Numbered from the stretch's first letter, positions 36,754-46,453 are shown. The stretch: 64,000 nucleotides of DNA from Microbacterium sp. 1.5R (GCF_001889265.1 NZ_CP018151.1:2604001-2668000), one strand, 5' to 3'. A program made the numbers and translations. The notes: generated by a model not told the origin, from the letters alone.

Positions 36754-37965
36754 ATGCCTCGCCGTCGAACCCTCACCCTGCGGGGAACGGGTGCGCTCCT
36801 CTCCGGTCTCGGCTGCCTGATCGCGGCGAACATGCTGGGCGCGCCGATCCTCCTCTACATCGGCATCCTCCTTCTCGTGCTCACCGTCTTCTCGGTTCTC
36901 GTCGTGCGACTGCCGCGGCGCACGGGCACCGTCACGCGGCAGGTCTCGACCGACCTGCTGACCGTGTCGGAGACCTCGCGAGTGACCCTGCGCTTCACCC
37001 TGCGGGCCCTGCGCGTTCCCCGCGGCCTCTGGCGCGACGTGCTACCGCCCGCGGTGAGCGGCGACTCGGCGGGCGAGTACCCGTCCGAGACCGGCCAGCT
37101 GACCTATCTGATCACCGGCGTCCGTCGCGGCGTGTGGCCGATCGGCCCACTGGTGGTGCGCACCGTCGACCCGTTCGGTCTCGCGCAGCGCGAGCAGGCG
37201 TTCGGCGAGACGCGCACGGTCACCGTCGTCCCTGAGGTGTTCACGCTCGCGCCGCTGACCGTCAAGGTCGGGGCCGCCGGCGGGACCGCGCACACGTCCT
37301 CGAGTCGGCTCGGGCAGGGCAGCGACAATCTCTCGCCGCGCCGCTACATCCCGGGCGACTCGATGCGCCGCATCCATTGGCGGGCGACCGCGCATCGCGG
37401 ACAGCTGATGGTGCGGCAGGAAGAGGAGGAGTCCAGCCCCGACGCTCTCGTGATCCTCGACCGCAGCGCCGCACGCTGGGCGCGCCCGGGTGATGCCGAG
37501 GACCCCGCTTTCGAGACCGCGGTGTCGATGTGCGCCTCCGTCGCCGTGCACCTCGTGCAGGAGGGATACGGCGTCGATGTGATCGACAGCGGCGGGACTC
37601 TGCTGGGCACGCTGCGCGGCCACGAAGACGATCGGGACGGCCTTCTCGTCGCCCTCGCGCTGGTCGGCCCGCGCGGCGAGCCCCGCGACCTCCCGACTCT
37701 GGTCGGTGGCACACCTCCGGGTCCGCTCGTCTACATCACAGGCGAGATCGACGACGAGGATGCCGCCCTGCTGCGCCCGTCCGGAGCGGCAGCGCCGATG
37801 CTGTTCGCGACCGCACCGGGCACCGGCGTCGTCGCGGCGGCCGAGCGGAACGGCTGGCGCTTCGCGAGACTCGGCGACGACATCGCAGAGGCGTGGGAGG
37901 ACGTGCTGCCCGACCGCATCGGCGGCACCACGGACCACCGGGGAGCGACCGATGTCCCGAGCTGA
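36754..37965 (+). CDS. DUF58 domain membrane protein
   Basis: 403 residues. Two hydrophobic helices near the N terminus (about 9-27 and 29-48), a beta-rich extracytoplasmic-like segment, then the DUF58 signature SPRRYIPGDSMRRIHWRATAHRGQLMVRQEEEES (about 192-225), with a degenerate VWA-like fold after it. Standard middle gene of MoxR-DUF58-transglutaminase operons. The stop overlaps the next gene by 14 bp. Confidence 0.9.
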   Translation: MPRRRTLTLRGTGALLSGLGCLIAANMLGAPILLYIGILLLVLTVFSVLVVRLPRRTGTVTRQVSTDLLTVSETSRVTLRFTLRALRVPRGLWRDVLPPAVSGDSAGEYPSETGQLTYLITGVRRGVWPIGPLVVRTVDPFGLAQREQAFGETRTVTVVPEVFTLAPLTVKVGAAGGTAHTSSSRLGQGSDNLSPRRYIPGDSMRRIHWRATAHRGQLMVRQEEEESSPDALVILDRSAARWARPGDAEDPAFETAVSMCASVAVHLVQEGYGVDVIDSGGTLLGTLRGHEDDRDGLLVALALVGPRGEPRDLPTLVGGTPPGPLVYITGEIDDEDAALLRPSGAAAPMLFATAPGTGVVAAAERNGWRFARLGDDIAEAWEDVLPDRIGGTTDHRGATDVPS

Positions 37966-40207
37966 ACGACAGGCCGAACGCGGATCCCGCCTGTCGTGGC
38001 ACCGCGAGCACGAGCTGCCCGTCGGCACCGTCCTGCCGTCGGTGCTGGCTGCGGCGGCGGGGCTCGTCGCGATGTGGCCGTTCACCTCGGTCATCGAACC
38101 CGGCAGCTGGTCGTTCGCGGTCCTCGCCGTGATCGTCATCACGGCGCTCACGGGCATGACGTGTCGCACGCTGATGCGCGGCCGTCCGGCCTGGGCACGC
38201 GACCTCGTCACGATCGCCGTCCAGATCCTGGTGGTGATGGGCACCGTCATCCTGCTCGTCGCGGGCGACACCGCGGTGTTCGGCGTCGTGCCCACCGAAG
38301 CGACGTTCTACACCTTCCAGGCTCTCGCCGCCGCTGCCTGGGAGGAGATCGCGTTCGGTTCGGCCCCGCTCGCCGCATCACCGGGGCTCCAGGCGGTGAT
38401 GGGCCTGGGGTTCGGCGTCGTCGCCATCCTGCTCGACCAGCTCGTCGCCCAGCGCGGCGCGATCCTCGCCAGCCTCCTCACCGCCGTCGTCGGATCCCTG
38501 CCGATGATCGCCACTCTCGGGGGTGTGAACGTCGTCTGGTTCGTGCTGCTCGGCATCCTGATCCTCGTGCTGCTGCGGTATACGGCGGCGCAGAATCCCG
38601 ATTCGCCGCGGCGGACATCCGTGGCGGTCGCCGCCGGCGTCGGCGTCGCTGCGCTCGCGGCGACGGTGATCGTCGCACCGGTGCTGCCGGTCTCGGCCAC
38701 TCTCACGGGCACAGGTACGGGGGTCACCGTCGATGCGTCGCTGCGCCTCGGCGATGACCTGCGACAGCCGAACCCTGTCGAGGTGCTCACGTTGGCGACG
38801 ACGGCGGACACCGCGCCCTACCTGCGACTCACGACGCTGTCGTCGTTCGACGGGCGCGTGTGGGAGCCCGATCGCGGTGACCTGCAGGCGCAGAGCGAGG
38901 GATTCGGCCCCGACGAGTGGGCGGACGACATCGAGACGACCGACCAGAACACCTCCATCCGCGTGATCCGGATGTCGAGTTCATGGCTCCCCGTGCCGTA
39001 CCCCGCGACCGGCGTGCAGGGACTTTCCGCCGCCTGGCGGGTGAGCCCCGAGAACCGCACTCTCGCGTCTCGCAACGGGGATGCCGTCGGCAACGACTAC
39101 ACGGTGCGGTCGCTCGAGGTCTCACCGACTCTCGAGCAGATCCGCGCGCTTCCCGCCGCTTCGCCGATCGTCGACCCCGATGCCGAGCCGGTCGACCTGC
39201 CGGACGTGATCGGCGAGACGGCGGCCGAGGTCACGGCGGACGCCACGAACGACTACGACCGCTTGGTCGCGCTCCAGTCGTGGTTCCGGAGCCAGTTCGC
39301 CTACTCTCTCGAGACCCCTGTCGATGAGGGCTTCGACGGCACCGGAGCCGATGCGGTCGCCGAGTTCCTCGAGGTGCGGTCGGGATACTGCATCCACTTC
39401 GCCGGGGCGTTCGCACTCATGGCGGAGAGCCTCGACATGGAGGTGCGCATCGTCGTCGGTTACCTTCCCGGTGCGCTGACCGAGACGACGCGCGGCGATG
39501 AGGCGGTGTACTCGGTCTCGAGCGACCAGCTGCACTCATGGCCCGAGGTCCTCTTCCCCGGCGTCGGCTGGGTCCCGTTCGAACCGACGGCGTCTCTCGG
39601 GGTTCCGACGGCCTTCAGCGCCGCGGCGACGACGGGCGGGGGCACGGGCGGCGCCGCGACGCCCGCTCCGACGGCGGCTCCCAGCACCGAGCAGACCTCG
39701 GGACCGGAGCTCGAGCGTGAGGATGCCGGCGACAACGCCGGCGCGACCGGGGAGCGTCGTCAGCTCGACCCCACTCCCGTCGTGCTGACGACTCTCGGGG
39801 TGTTGGTGGTGCTGCTGATGCCCGCATTCGCTCGTCTCGCGCTGCGGTTCGCGCGACGCGGGCGCGCGCGGGACGGTGACGCCGGAGCCGCGTGGGCCGA
39901 GCTGCGGGCGACCATGCAGGATCTGCGCGTACCCCTGTCGGACGCCGAGACCCCTCGCATGCGCGGCGATGACCTCGTGAGAGACAGCGGCGTGAATGCC
40001 GACGCCATCAGAGTGCTCGTCGCCGCAGTCGAGCAGGCGAGCTATGCGCGCCCCTCGGCGAGCGCGGCCCGAGATCTCGACGCCGCTCTGATCGATGTGA
40101 CGGCTCAACTGCGCCGCAGCGTCGATCGCTGGACGAGGGTCCACGCGTTCCTGCTGCCGCGATCGCTCTTCGTCAGCCGCCGCACCGACGTGCCGCTGCT
40201 CGTCTGA
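37952..40207 (+). CDS. Transglutaminase-like membrane protein (TgpA type)
   Basis: 751 residues. N-terminal bundle of about six helices (25-250), a large extracytoplasmic part with the transglutaminase-like core VRSGYCIHFAGAFALMAE (C480), QLHSWPEVLFPGVGW (H528) and VPFEPT, a Thr/Ala/Pro-rich linker, one C-terminal helix (about 610-630) and a cytoplasmic tail. The triad suggests a Cys protease or transglutaminase acting outside the membrane. ATG at 37952 follows GGGGAG; longer readings overlap DUF58 without support. Confidence 0.88.
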   Translation: MSRAERQAERGSRLSWHREHELPVGTVLPSVLAAAAGLVAMWPFTSVIEPGSWSFAVLAVIVITALTGMTCRTLMRGRPAWARDLVTIAVQILVVMGTVILLVAGDTAVFGVVPTEATFYTFQALAAAAWEEIAFGSAPLAASPGLQAVMGLGFGVVAILLDQLVAQRGAILASLLTAVVGSLPMIATLGGVNVVWFVLLGILILVLLRYTAAQNPDSPRRTSVAVAAGVGVAALAATVIVAPVLPVSATLTGTGTGVTVDASLRLGDDLRQPNPVEVLTLATTADTAPYLRLTTLSSFDGRVWEPDRGDLQAQSEGFGPDEWADDIETTDQNTSIRVIRMSSSWLPVPYPATGVQGLSAAWRVSPENRTLASRNGDAVGNDYTVRSLEVSPTLEQIRALPAASPIVDPDAEPVDLPDVIGETAAEVTADATNDYDRLVALQSWFRSQFAYSLETPVDEGFDGTGADAVAEFLEVRSGYCIHFAGAFALMAESLDMEVRIVVGYLPGALTETTRGDEAVYSVSSDQLHSWPEVLFPGVGWVPFEPTASLGVPTAFSAAATTGGGTGGAATPAPTAAPSTEQTSGPELEREDAGDNAGATGERRQLDPTPVVLTTLGVLVVLLMPAFARLALRFARRGRARDGDAGAAWAELRATMQDLRVPLSDAETPRMRGDDLVRDSGVNADAIRVLVAAVEQASYARPSASAARDLDAALIDVTAQLRRSVDRWTRVHAFLLPRSLFVSRRTDVPLLV

Positions 40208-40243
40208 GTAGTACCGCGACTGCCGAAGGTGGTGGCGAGGGGA

Positions 40244-41134
40244 TCAGGCGGCGTGCAGCTCGCAGCGCACCGAGTCGCAGGATTCGCAGACGACGAACTG
40301 GGTGCGGCAGGCGGGGTCCGGGCAGTTCGCGGTGCGCTTGGTCGGCACACCGCAGCCGACGCACTCGCCGATGACGGCCGCGTGGTCGGAGAAGTCGACG
40401 GAGCCGCGCTTGTCGAACACGTAGAGCGACCCCTCCCAGAGGCCGTCGTCACCGTACTGCTCGCCATAGCGGACGATGCCGCCCTCGAGTTGGTACACCT
40501 CGCCGAACCCGCGGGCTGTCATCAGGCTCGAGAGCACCTCGCAGCGGATGCCGCCCGTGCAGTAGGTGACGACCGGCTTGCCTTTGAGGTCGTCGTAGGC
40601 ACCCGAGTCGAGCAGCTGCACGAAGTCGCGAGTCGTCTCGGTGTCGGGAACGACCGCTCCCCGGAAGCGGCCGATCTGCGCCTCGAGCGCGTTGCGTCCG
40701 TCGAAGAACACGACCTCGTCGCCTCGCTCCCCCATCAGCTCGTGCAGCTCTTCCGGTGTGAGCCGAGTGCCGCCGCCGATGACGCCGTTCTCATCGACCC
40801 GCAATTCGCCCGGTGCTCCGAACGACACGATCTCGTCGCGCACCTTGACGCTGAGCTTCGGAAAGTCGACGCTACGACCATCCGCGTCGACGCCGGTGCC
40901 TTCGCTCCACTTGATGTCGGCGTTCTTGAAGGGCGCATAAGACCGGAATGACCGCGCCCATTTCTTCAGCGCCAGAAGGTCACCGCCCAACGTGCCGTTG
41001 ACTCCGTCCTTCGAGATGAGGAGCCGTCCGCGCAGCCCGAGCGCTTCGCCGAGGTCGCGCTGCCACACCCGGATCGCATCCGGATCGGCGAGCGGGGTGA
41101 AGACGTAGAAGAGGACGATCTTGGGGGTTGCCAC
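40244..41134 (-). CDS. trhO: tRNA uridine(34) hydroxylase (rhodanese-like)
   Basis: 296-residue YceA/TrhO family protein, which hydroxylates U34 of certain tRNAs using oxygen. N-terminal acylphosphatase-like part ([14 protein letters not shown]), rhodanese domain with [20 protein letters not shown] and active-site CTGGIRCE (C192), and a C-terminal cysteine-rich cluster (GECVGCG, CPDPACR, CESC) probably binding zinc. GTG at 41134 is 6 bases after TAGGAT; this -10 box overlaps the end of the upstream kinase-like gene. Confidence 0.92.
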   Translation of the reverse strand: MATPKIVLFYVFTPLADPDAIRVWQRDLGEALGLRGRLLISKDGVNGTLGGDLLALKKWARSFRSYAPFKNADIKWSEGTGVDADGRSVDFPKLSVKVRDEIVSFGAPGELRVDENGVIGGGTRLTPEELHELMGERGDEVVFFDGRNALEAQIGRFRGAVVPDTETTRDFVQLLDSGAYDDLKGKPVVTYCTGGIRCEVLSSLMTARGFGEVYQLEGGIVRYGEQYGDDGLWEGSLYVFDKRGSVDFSDHAAVIGECVGCGVPTKRTANCPDPACRTQFVVCESCDSVRCELHAA

Positions 41135-41140
41135 CCAGAG

Positions 41141-41146
41141 ATCCTA
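41141..41146 (-). promoter_or_regulatory. -10 element of trhO, leaderless type
   Basis: TAGGAT, 6 bases, then GTG at 41134; no Shine-Dalgarno sequence. Confidence 0.55.
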
Positions 41147-42022
41147 CGTCGCACGAGCGGGAGCCCGACGCCGCAGCGGCACCCGAGTGCCGAGAAGCCG
41201 CCCGACGTGACGATGCACCGCGGGCACGAGTCCGACGTGCTCCCCGGCGTCCGCACGTGTGAGCAGCTTCGTCATCACGTACAGCTGAGAGACGATGCCG
41301 CTCTCGGTCTCGAGGTCCCGACGGAATCGCCGCGCGATCTGATCTGCCACGTGCGGAACGGCCAGGGAGTGTCCGAGCAAGAAAGCCGGGTCATAGCCGC
41401 GCGGCGCCAGACCCCAGGACTCCCAGTCGGCGATCGCGAACGGCTCCCGGTGAAGGTTGTTCCAGTGCAGGTCGCCGTGGCTCGCCACCCAGTCGTCCTG
41501 GTCGACGTCGAGGTCGATGCCGAAGAACACGCCGATCCTGCGGCGCATGATCTCGGAATCGAGCACGGTGCGCTCCGTCGGCGTCGCCGCGACGGCGTCG
41601 AGGTTGCGTTCGAGCGCGGTCCACCACGTCTCGTCCAGCCCGGGCGTCCGCTCGAGCACGGATGTCGGAGCGCACACCCGACCGGGAAGCAGGCTCATGA
41701 GGTCGGCCCGATACACCAGCGGTCCTTCCTCCCACGCCCGCGCGTCGATCAGCCGGGGCTTCTCGACCCCGGTGATGGTCATCGCGTCCTGGTTGCCGAC
41801 CCACCACGAGCTCCTCGCCCACTCGCTTCGAGCCCAGACGACTCGCAACCAGTATGAGGAGCCGGCCCGTTCGACGGCAGAGCCGATCGACCGGTCGCGC
41901 CATCCGAAGCGTGAACGGCCGATCGCATCGAGGCCGAGGTCTGCGAGAGCGCGGGAATGTGCCAGGCGCAACGCGGTGCGCACAGGAGTGCTGGCCACGG
42001 TGGGCAAAGGGTCTGTCGCCAT
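41144..42022 (-). CDS. Aminoglycoside phosphotransferase/choline kinase-like protein
   Basis: 292 residues of the protein-kinase-like APH superfamily. The catalytic loop SHGDLHWNNLHREPF and the metal-binding IADWESWGLAPRGYDPAFLLG are the Brenner and DFG-equivalent motifs (the usual IDWE pattern is intact). Substrate cannot be predicted; resistance should not be assumed. ATG at 42022, preceded by AAGGA, is chosen over a start 20 codons upstream. Confidence 0.8.
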   Translation of the reverse strand: MATDPLPTVASTPVRTALRLAHSRALADLGLDAIGRSRFGWRDRSIGSAVERAGSSYWLRVVWARSEWARSSWWVGNQDAMTITGVEKPRLIDARAWEEGPLVYRADLMSLLPGRVCAPTSVLERTPGLDETWWTALERNLDAVAATPTERTVLDSEIMRRRIGVFFGIDLDVDQDDWVASHGDLHWNNLHREPFAIADWESWGLAPRGYDPAFLLGHSLAVPHVADQIARRFRRDLETESGIVSQLYVMTKLLTRADAGEHVGLVPAVHRHVGRLLGTRVPLRRRAPARAT

Positions 42023-42244
42023 GAACGTCCTTCCGAGACGAGTTCGCCGATCGGTGTCGGCTGCGCGGCCGGGCTCACACACCCTGGCCGTGCGCTCTTA
42101 TATGACTGCATAGTGTCTACGTTCGAGGCTAGAGAGCATCGCTTCGCGGGCGCAAGGCTCGGACACATCGCATACCGGTGGAGCAGCATCCCGCCGGATG
42201 ATGGCCTCCACACGAGCTGGTCATGGGCTGCCCACCCGATCGGA

Positions 42245-42250
42245 TAGACT
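42245..42250 (+). promoter_or_regulatory. -10 element of tRNA-Ser
   Basis: TAGACT, 16 bases before the mature 5' end of the tRNA. Confidence 0.6.
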
Positions 42251-42266
42251 GTTCAGGTTGTTCCTT

Positions 42267-42354
42267 GGTGACGTGTCCGAGCGGCCGAAGGAGCACGCTT
42301 GGAAAGCGTGTGTTGTGCAAGCAACCGCGGGTTCGAATCCCGCCGTCACCGCCA
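42267..42354 (+). tRNA. tRNA-Ser (anticodon GGA)
   Basis: Class II tRNA: acceptor GGTGACG/CGTCACC, anticodon loop TTGGAAA, long variable arm (TGTTGTGCAAGCAAC), T loop TTCGAAT, discriminator G and an encoded CCA. Confidence 0.97.
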
Positions 42355-42400
42355 AAAAGCATGAAGGGTCTCCGCGCCAGCGGGGGCCCTTCATGCTTTT
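42355..42400 (+). terminator. Terminator after tRNA-Ser
   Basis: AAAAGCATGAAGGG and CCCTTCATGCTTTT form a perfect 14-bp stem starting right after the CCA, ending in four Ts. Confidence 0.85.
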
Positions 42401-42471
42401 CAACGAGCACCGTGGGATTCGGGGAGGCGCGGGCGCAGCGAGCACCGGAGTCCCGCCGCCCGGCCGAGAAC

Positions 42472-43071
42472 TCAGTCGAACGTCACGCCGAAGCTCTGTC
42501 CGCCCGGCTCCGCAGGGAGCGGTGTCATGCCCAGCCGCTTGTAGAAGGCGGCGGCGCCCGTGTTGTCCGGGTCCATGCCCAGATGCAGCCCCCGCACTCC
42601 GCGGCGGCGCAGTTCGCTGAAGAGCGTCTCGATCAGCTGGCGCCCGAGTCCCTGACCCTGGGTCTCGGGCAGGAGGTCGATGTGCAGGTGCGCGGGGTAG
42701 TCCTCCGCGTTCGCGTCCCGGCCCGGGGCCTGCGCATAGCCGTATTCGATCATGCGATCCTCACGGGTGCTCGGCTCGTCGACCCTCGGGTACCGCTCCT
42801 GTCGCCTAGGCCACCACTCGTCGCGGAACCAGGTCGCGAAGGCATCCGTGTCGTCCGTCGCCACGATGTAGCCGATCACGCGCTCGTCGTCGGTCTCGAC
42901 GACCCAGGCGAGGTCGGGGTGGCGTTCGACGTACGGCACGGCGAAGAGATCGCCCCAGAGCGAGTCGTCCGAGAAGATCCCGGTCGCGTCGGCTCCGGCA
43001 TCCGCAGTCCGCACGCAGATGTCGTACAGCGCGGCACGGTCGGACGGACGATACGGACGGATGCGCGACAA
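42472..43071 (-). CDS. GNAT family N-acetyltransferase
   Basis: 199 residues starting LSRIRPYRPSDRAALYDICVRT. The acetyl-CoA pyrophosphate loop is LPETQGQGLGRQLIETLF (Q/R-x-x-G-x-G/A), followed by GMDPDNTGAAAFYKRLGM. Resembles O-GlcNAcase-type GNAT domains. Substrate unknown. Start TTG at 43071 is chosen: the GGAG is 5 bases ahead and no in-frame ATG/GTG gives the complete first strand; a much longer frame upstream is antisense to neighbouring genes. Confidence 0.82.
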   Translation of the reverse strand: MSRIRPYRPSDRAALYDICVRTADAGADATGIFSDDSLWGDLFAVPYVERHPDLAWVVETDDERVIGYIVATDDTDAFATWFRDEWWPRRQERYPRVDEPSTREDRMIEYGYAQAPGRDANAEDYPAHLHIDLLPETQGQGLGRQLIETLFSELRRRGVRGLHLGMDPDNTGAAAFYKRLGMTPLPAEPGGQSFGVTFD

Positions 43072-43100
43072 TGCTGCTCCTCGATGCGATGTGGACGGTG

Positions 43101-43739
43101 TCAGCCTACCGGCGCGACTGCAGGGTCGTCCCGCTGCGACGTCGACTGCACCCACGGCAGCAGCCAGGCCCCCAGCACGAGAACGACGCCGGCGCCGACC
43201 AGCGCACCGCCCAGCGTGTCGGTGGCCCAGTGCACCGACAGGAGAGTACGCGAGAGCGCCATCGCGACCACCCAGAGGATGCCGAGGATCGCGGTCCACA
43301 CACGAGGGAAGACCAGCCACAGGACCATCGCGATCGTCGCCGCGTTGGCGGCGTGCCCCGAGGGGAACGATCCGTAGTCGCTCACGACGATCATGTCCTC
43401 CGGGCGCGCTCGTCCGAACAGGTGCTTCAGCAGCTGCACGGCGCCGGCGCTCGCGAGGAACGCCACAGCGGCGAACACGGCGGCCTGCCATCGCCGAGCC
43501 ACGAGAAGAGCGGTGATCAGCAGCAGCGGAACGAGCAGGATCGCTATCCACCCGCCGCCGATGCTGTTCAGCACCAACGCAAACGACAGCATGGCGTCGG
43601 TGCGGTACGTGCTGATCGTCTCGTTCCACCAGGTGTCGAAGCCGGGAGGCTCGGTGTACCCGAACACGATCGCCGCTCCGAGGAGCGTCGCCGCGACGAG
43701 CATCCCTATTCCCCACCACAGCAGCGTTCGTGATCTCAT
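43101..43739 (-). CDS. PAP2 family phosphatase
   Basis: 212-residue membrane phosphatase with about six helices. The three PAP2 motifs are present: KHLFGRARPED, the PSGHAANAAT motif, and SRTLLSVHWATDTLGGALVG. Likely acts on a lipid phosphate such as undecaprenyl diphosphate outside the membrane; substrate inferred from the family only. ATG lies 6 bases after CAGAAT. Confidence 0.9.
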   Translation of the reverse strand: MRSRTLLWWGIGMLVAATLLGAAIVFGYTEPPGFDTWWNETISTYRTDAMLSFALVLNSIGGGWIAILLVPLLLITALLVARRWQAAVFAAVAFLASAGAVQLLKHLFGRARPEDMIVVSDYGSFPSGHAANAATIAMVLWLVFPRVWTAILGILWVVAMALSRTLLSVHWATDTLGGALVGAGVVLVLGAWLLPWVQSTSQRDDPAVAPVG

Positions 43740-43745
43740 CGAACC

Positions 43746-43751
43746 ATTCTG
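43746..43751 (-). promoter_or_regulatory. Possible -10 element of the PAP2 gene
   Basis: CAGAAT, 6 bases, then ATG at 43739; first base departs from TANNNT. Confidence 0.35.
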
Positions 43752-43769
43752 CCGGTCGGAAGCTGAAAG

Positions 43770-45134
43770 TCAGGGAGCCAGCATGCCGACAGTCCGTGGG
43801 CGCACGATCAGCCACAGTGACAGAACCCCGATGGCCGCGCATCCCACCATCACGGAGGCCATGGTCGTGGCGGTGATCCCCGCACCCTGAGAGACCCAGC
43901 CGACGACCGGCGAGATCAGCCCTGCGACGCCGAAGTTCGTGGCTCCGATCACGGACGCCGCGGTGCCCGCCGCCTTGCCGTGCCTGTCGAGAGCGAGCAC
44001 CTGCACGTTCGGGAAGGTGAAGCCGCAGGCCGTCATGAAGACGAACAGCGGGATGACCGTGCCCCACAGCCCGAGGCCGAGCTGATCGGTCACGATGATG
44101 GCGATGCCCGCGAGAAGCAGGACCGCCGTCGAGTAGGCCATGACCCACTGCGGTCCGAAGCGCGCGGCGAGTCGCGAGGCCGTCTGCACGCCGGCGACGA
44201 CACCGAGCGAGTTGACCGCGAACAGGAGACCGTACTGCTGCGCGTCGAGCCCGTGCGTCTGCTGGAACAGGAACGGCGAGGCAGACAGGTACGAGAACAG
44301 ACCCGAGAAGGTCATGCCCCCGATGATCAGCACGCCGATGAAGACGCGATCGGAGAACACCGAGCGGTAGCGCTGCATAACTGTCGCGCCGCCCTTCTCC
44401 TGGCGGCGTGCGATCGGCAGCGTCTCGGGGATGAAGACGATGGCCGACACGAGCATGACGACGCCGTACAGGGCCAGCACGACGAAGATGCCGCGCCACG
44501 GCATCAGCGTGAGCAGCCATGAGCCGATCAGCGGGGCGATCACCGGAGCGACGCCCGACACGAGGGCGAGCCGCGACAGCATCACCACGAGCCTGCGGCC
44601 GCCGAACAGATCGCGGACGATGGCCATGGCGACGACGCCGCCTGCGGCCGCTCCCACGCCCATCAAGACGCGGGCGCCGCTGAGCAGCGGAAGGGTGGGC
44701 GCGTACGCCGCCGCCGCACTGGCGAGCACGTGCAGCGCTGTCACGACGATCAGCGGGATACGGCGGCCCACTTTGTCACTGAGCGGCCCCACGACGAGCT
44801 GGCCGAGCGCGAAGCCGATCATCGTGCCCGTCAGGGTCAGCTGGATCGCTGCCGCCGTGGTCTCGAAGTCCTGCTCCAGCACCGGGAAGGCAGGCAGATA
44901 CAGGTCGATCGTGAACGGGCCGAGCGCGGTGAGCGCGCCGAGCAGCACGATGTACAGGGCTCGGCGGCCGTTCGAGATCGAGTCGCCGGGGTGCAGCATG
45001 ATCGGCGCGGTGGCCGGGTTCGAGCCGAGCGTGCGGATCGCGCCCGTCGACGACGGGATGCGGATGCTGCCCGTGGCGGTCCGCTCAGGAGCGGGGGCGG
45101 TCGGGATGGAGTCAGTGCGTGGAGCGTCGGGCAC
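43770..45134 (-). CDS. Bcr/CflA family MFS efflux transporter
   Basis: 454 residues, 12 predicted helices after a 55-residue Pro/Ser/Thr-rich N-terminal tail. GPFTIDLYLPAFPVLEQDF and FALGQLVVGPLSDKVGRRIPL (motif A) are diagnostic of the Bcr/CflA subfamily of drug:proton antiporters. GVGAAAGGVVAMAIVRDLF is also conserved. An AAGGACC precedes the ATG and a perfect palindrome lies 81 bp upstream. Confidence 0.9.
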   Translation of the reverse strand: MPDAPRTDSIPTAPAPERTATGSIRIPSSTGAIRTLGSNPATAPIMLHPGDSISNGRRALYIVLLGALTALGPFTIDLYLPAFPVLEQDFETTAAAIQLTLTGTMIGFALGQLVVGPLSDKVGRRIPLIVVTALHVLASAAAAYAPTLPLLSGARVLMGVGAAAGGVVAMAIVRDLFGGRRLVVMLSRLALVSGVAPVIAPLIGSWLLTLMPWRGIFVVLALYGVVMLVSAIVFIPETLPIARRQEKGGATVMQRYRSVFSDRVFIGVLIIGGMTFSGLFSYLSASPFLFQQTHGLDAQQYGLLFAVNSLGVVAGVQTASRLAARFGPQWVMAYSTAVLLLAGIAIIVTDQLGLGLWGTVIPLFVFMTACGFTFPNVQVLALDRHGKAAGTAASVIGATNFGVAGLISPVVGWVSQGAGITATTMASVMVGCAAIGVLSLWLIVRPRTVGMLAP

Positions 45135-45214
45135 GACGGTCCTTCCGGAGTTGGAGGGGATCAGGTGAGTCGCGAGGGATCACGTCGCGAGAGCGGCCGA
45201 ATCCGCGACGGAAG

Positions 45215-45228
45215 TCGAATCGATTCGA
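45215..45228. promoter_or_regulatory. Palindrome upstream of the efflux gene
   Basis: TCGAATCGATTCGA, a perfect 14-bp palindrome in the 160-bp space before the Bcr/CflA gene. Candidate repressor site; no regulator gene is adjacent. Confidence 0.4.
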
Positions 45229-45294
45229 TCCGGGCGAAGTCTCCATGCTACAGCCCGCTCGCGCCCACCTGCGTGCGCCATCGACGCCGAGGGG

Positions 45295-46446
45295 TCAGCC
45301 GAGGCGAGCGAGCCCCTGCTCGAGGTCGGCGATCAGGTCGTCGACGCCTTCGATGCCGACGGACAGCCGAACGACGTTCTCGGGCACGGCGAGCGCGGTG
45401 CCCCGCACCGAGGCGTGGGTCATGTCCGGCGGGTATCCGATCAGCGACTCGACACCGCCGAGGGACTCCGCGAGCTGGAACAGCTCGGTCAATTCCGCGA
45501 ACGACTTGGCTGCATCGGCACCGGCGGAGAGACCGAGTGACAGCATCCCGCCGAACCCGCTCATCTGCCGCGTGGCGACGTCGTGCCCCGGGTGAGAGGC
45601 GAGCCCCGGGTAGTACACGGTCGCGAACTCCGGGCGGCCGGCTGCCCATTCGGCGATGGCCTGCGCGTTCTCGGAGTGCTGGCGCACCCGCACCGCGAGC
45701 GTCTTGATGCCGCGGGTCGTGAGCCAGGCGTCGAGAGGCGCGGAGACCGCACCCACCGCGAACTGCTGGAACTTGACCTGCTCGAAGAAACGGTCGTCGC
45801 GGAACACGACAGCACCGCCCAGCACGTCGGAGTGCCCGCCCAGGTACTTCGTGGTGGAGTGCACGACGAGATCGGCGCCGAGCGAGAGCGGCTGCTGCAG
45901 TGCCGGTGAGGCGAAGGTGTTGTCGACGACGGCGATCGCCCCGGCCGCGTGGGCGATCTCGGCGATGAGCTCGATGTCGACGATCTTCAGCAGCGGGTTG
46001 CTGGGCGTCTCGACCCAGACGATCTTCGTCTCGGGCCGGATCGCCGCGCGCAGCTCGTCGACGTCCGACAGCTCGACCGTCGTGGTCTCGATGCCCCAGG
46101 GCGCGAGCACCTTGGTGAGCAGGCGGTAGGTGCCGCCGTAGACGTCGTTTCCGAGCACGATGTGATCGCCGGGTCGGAGGATGCCGCGCAGCAGCGCATC
46201 CTCCGCAGCGAGCCCCGACGCGAACGACAGCGCGTTCGCGCCGCCTTCGAGTGCGGCGAGCTGCGTCTCGAGCGATGACCGTGTCGGGTTGCCGGCTCGG
46301 TTGTACTCGTACCCGTCTCGGAACCCGCCGATGCCGTCCTGCACATGCGTCGAGGCCTGATAGATCGGCGGGATGATCGACCCGGTGGTCGGGTCAGGCG
46401 CCTGACCTGCGTGGATGGCTCTGGTGGCGAAGGCATGCTCGGACAT
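45295..46446 (-). CDS. metB: Cystathionine gamma-synthase/PLP-dependent transsulfuration enzyme
   Basis: 383-residue Cys/Met-metabolism PLP enzyme. Landmarks: ATRAIHAGQAPDPTTGSIIPPIYQASTH, YEYNRAGNPTR, FASGLAAEDALL, the cofactor lysine K200 in HSTTKYLGGHSD, and C-terminal VRLSVGIEGVDDLIADLEQGL. Could act as cystathionine gamma-synthase or gamma-lyase; the neighbouring cystathionine beta-synthase makes either direction plausible. ATG at 46446 lies 7 bases after TAGGCT. The longer upstream frame is rejected. Confidence 0.9.
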   Translation of the reverse strand: MSEHAFATRAIHAGQAPDPTTGSIIPPIYQASTHVQDGIGGFRDGYEYNRAGNPTRSSLETQLAALEGGANALSFASGLAAEDALLRGILRPGDHIVLGNDVYGGTYRLLTKVLAPWGIETTTVELSDVDELRAAIRPETKIVWVETPSNPLLKIVDIELIAEIAHAAGAIAVVDNTFASPALQQPLSLGADLVVHSTTKYLGGHSDVLGGAVVFRDDRFFEQVKFQQFAVGAVSAPLDAWLTTRGIKTLAVRVRQHSENAQAIAEWAAGRPEFATVYYPGLASHPGHDVATRQMSGFGGMLSLGLSAGADAAKSFAELTELFQLAESLGGVESLIGYPPDMTHASVRGTALAVPENVVRLSVGIEGVDDLIADLEQGLARLG

Positions 46447-46453
46447 GTCCCTC

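Noticed and set aside
34598..36820. 740-residue plus-strand frame spanning helicase end and moxR
   Set aside because: Arg/Gly/Ala-rich frame-shifted shadow crossing two real genes.
37706..37951. N-terminal extension of the transglutaminase-like protein
   Set aside because: It lies inside the DUF58 gene in another frame; ATG 37952 has GGGGAG and a proper start.
41144..42022. Kinase-like gene as an aminoglycoside resistance gene
   Set aside because: Only general superfamily motifs are seen; nothing points to aminoglycosides as substrate.
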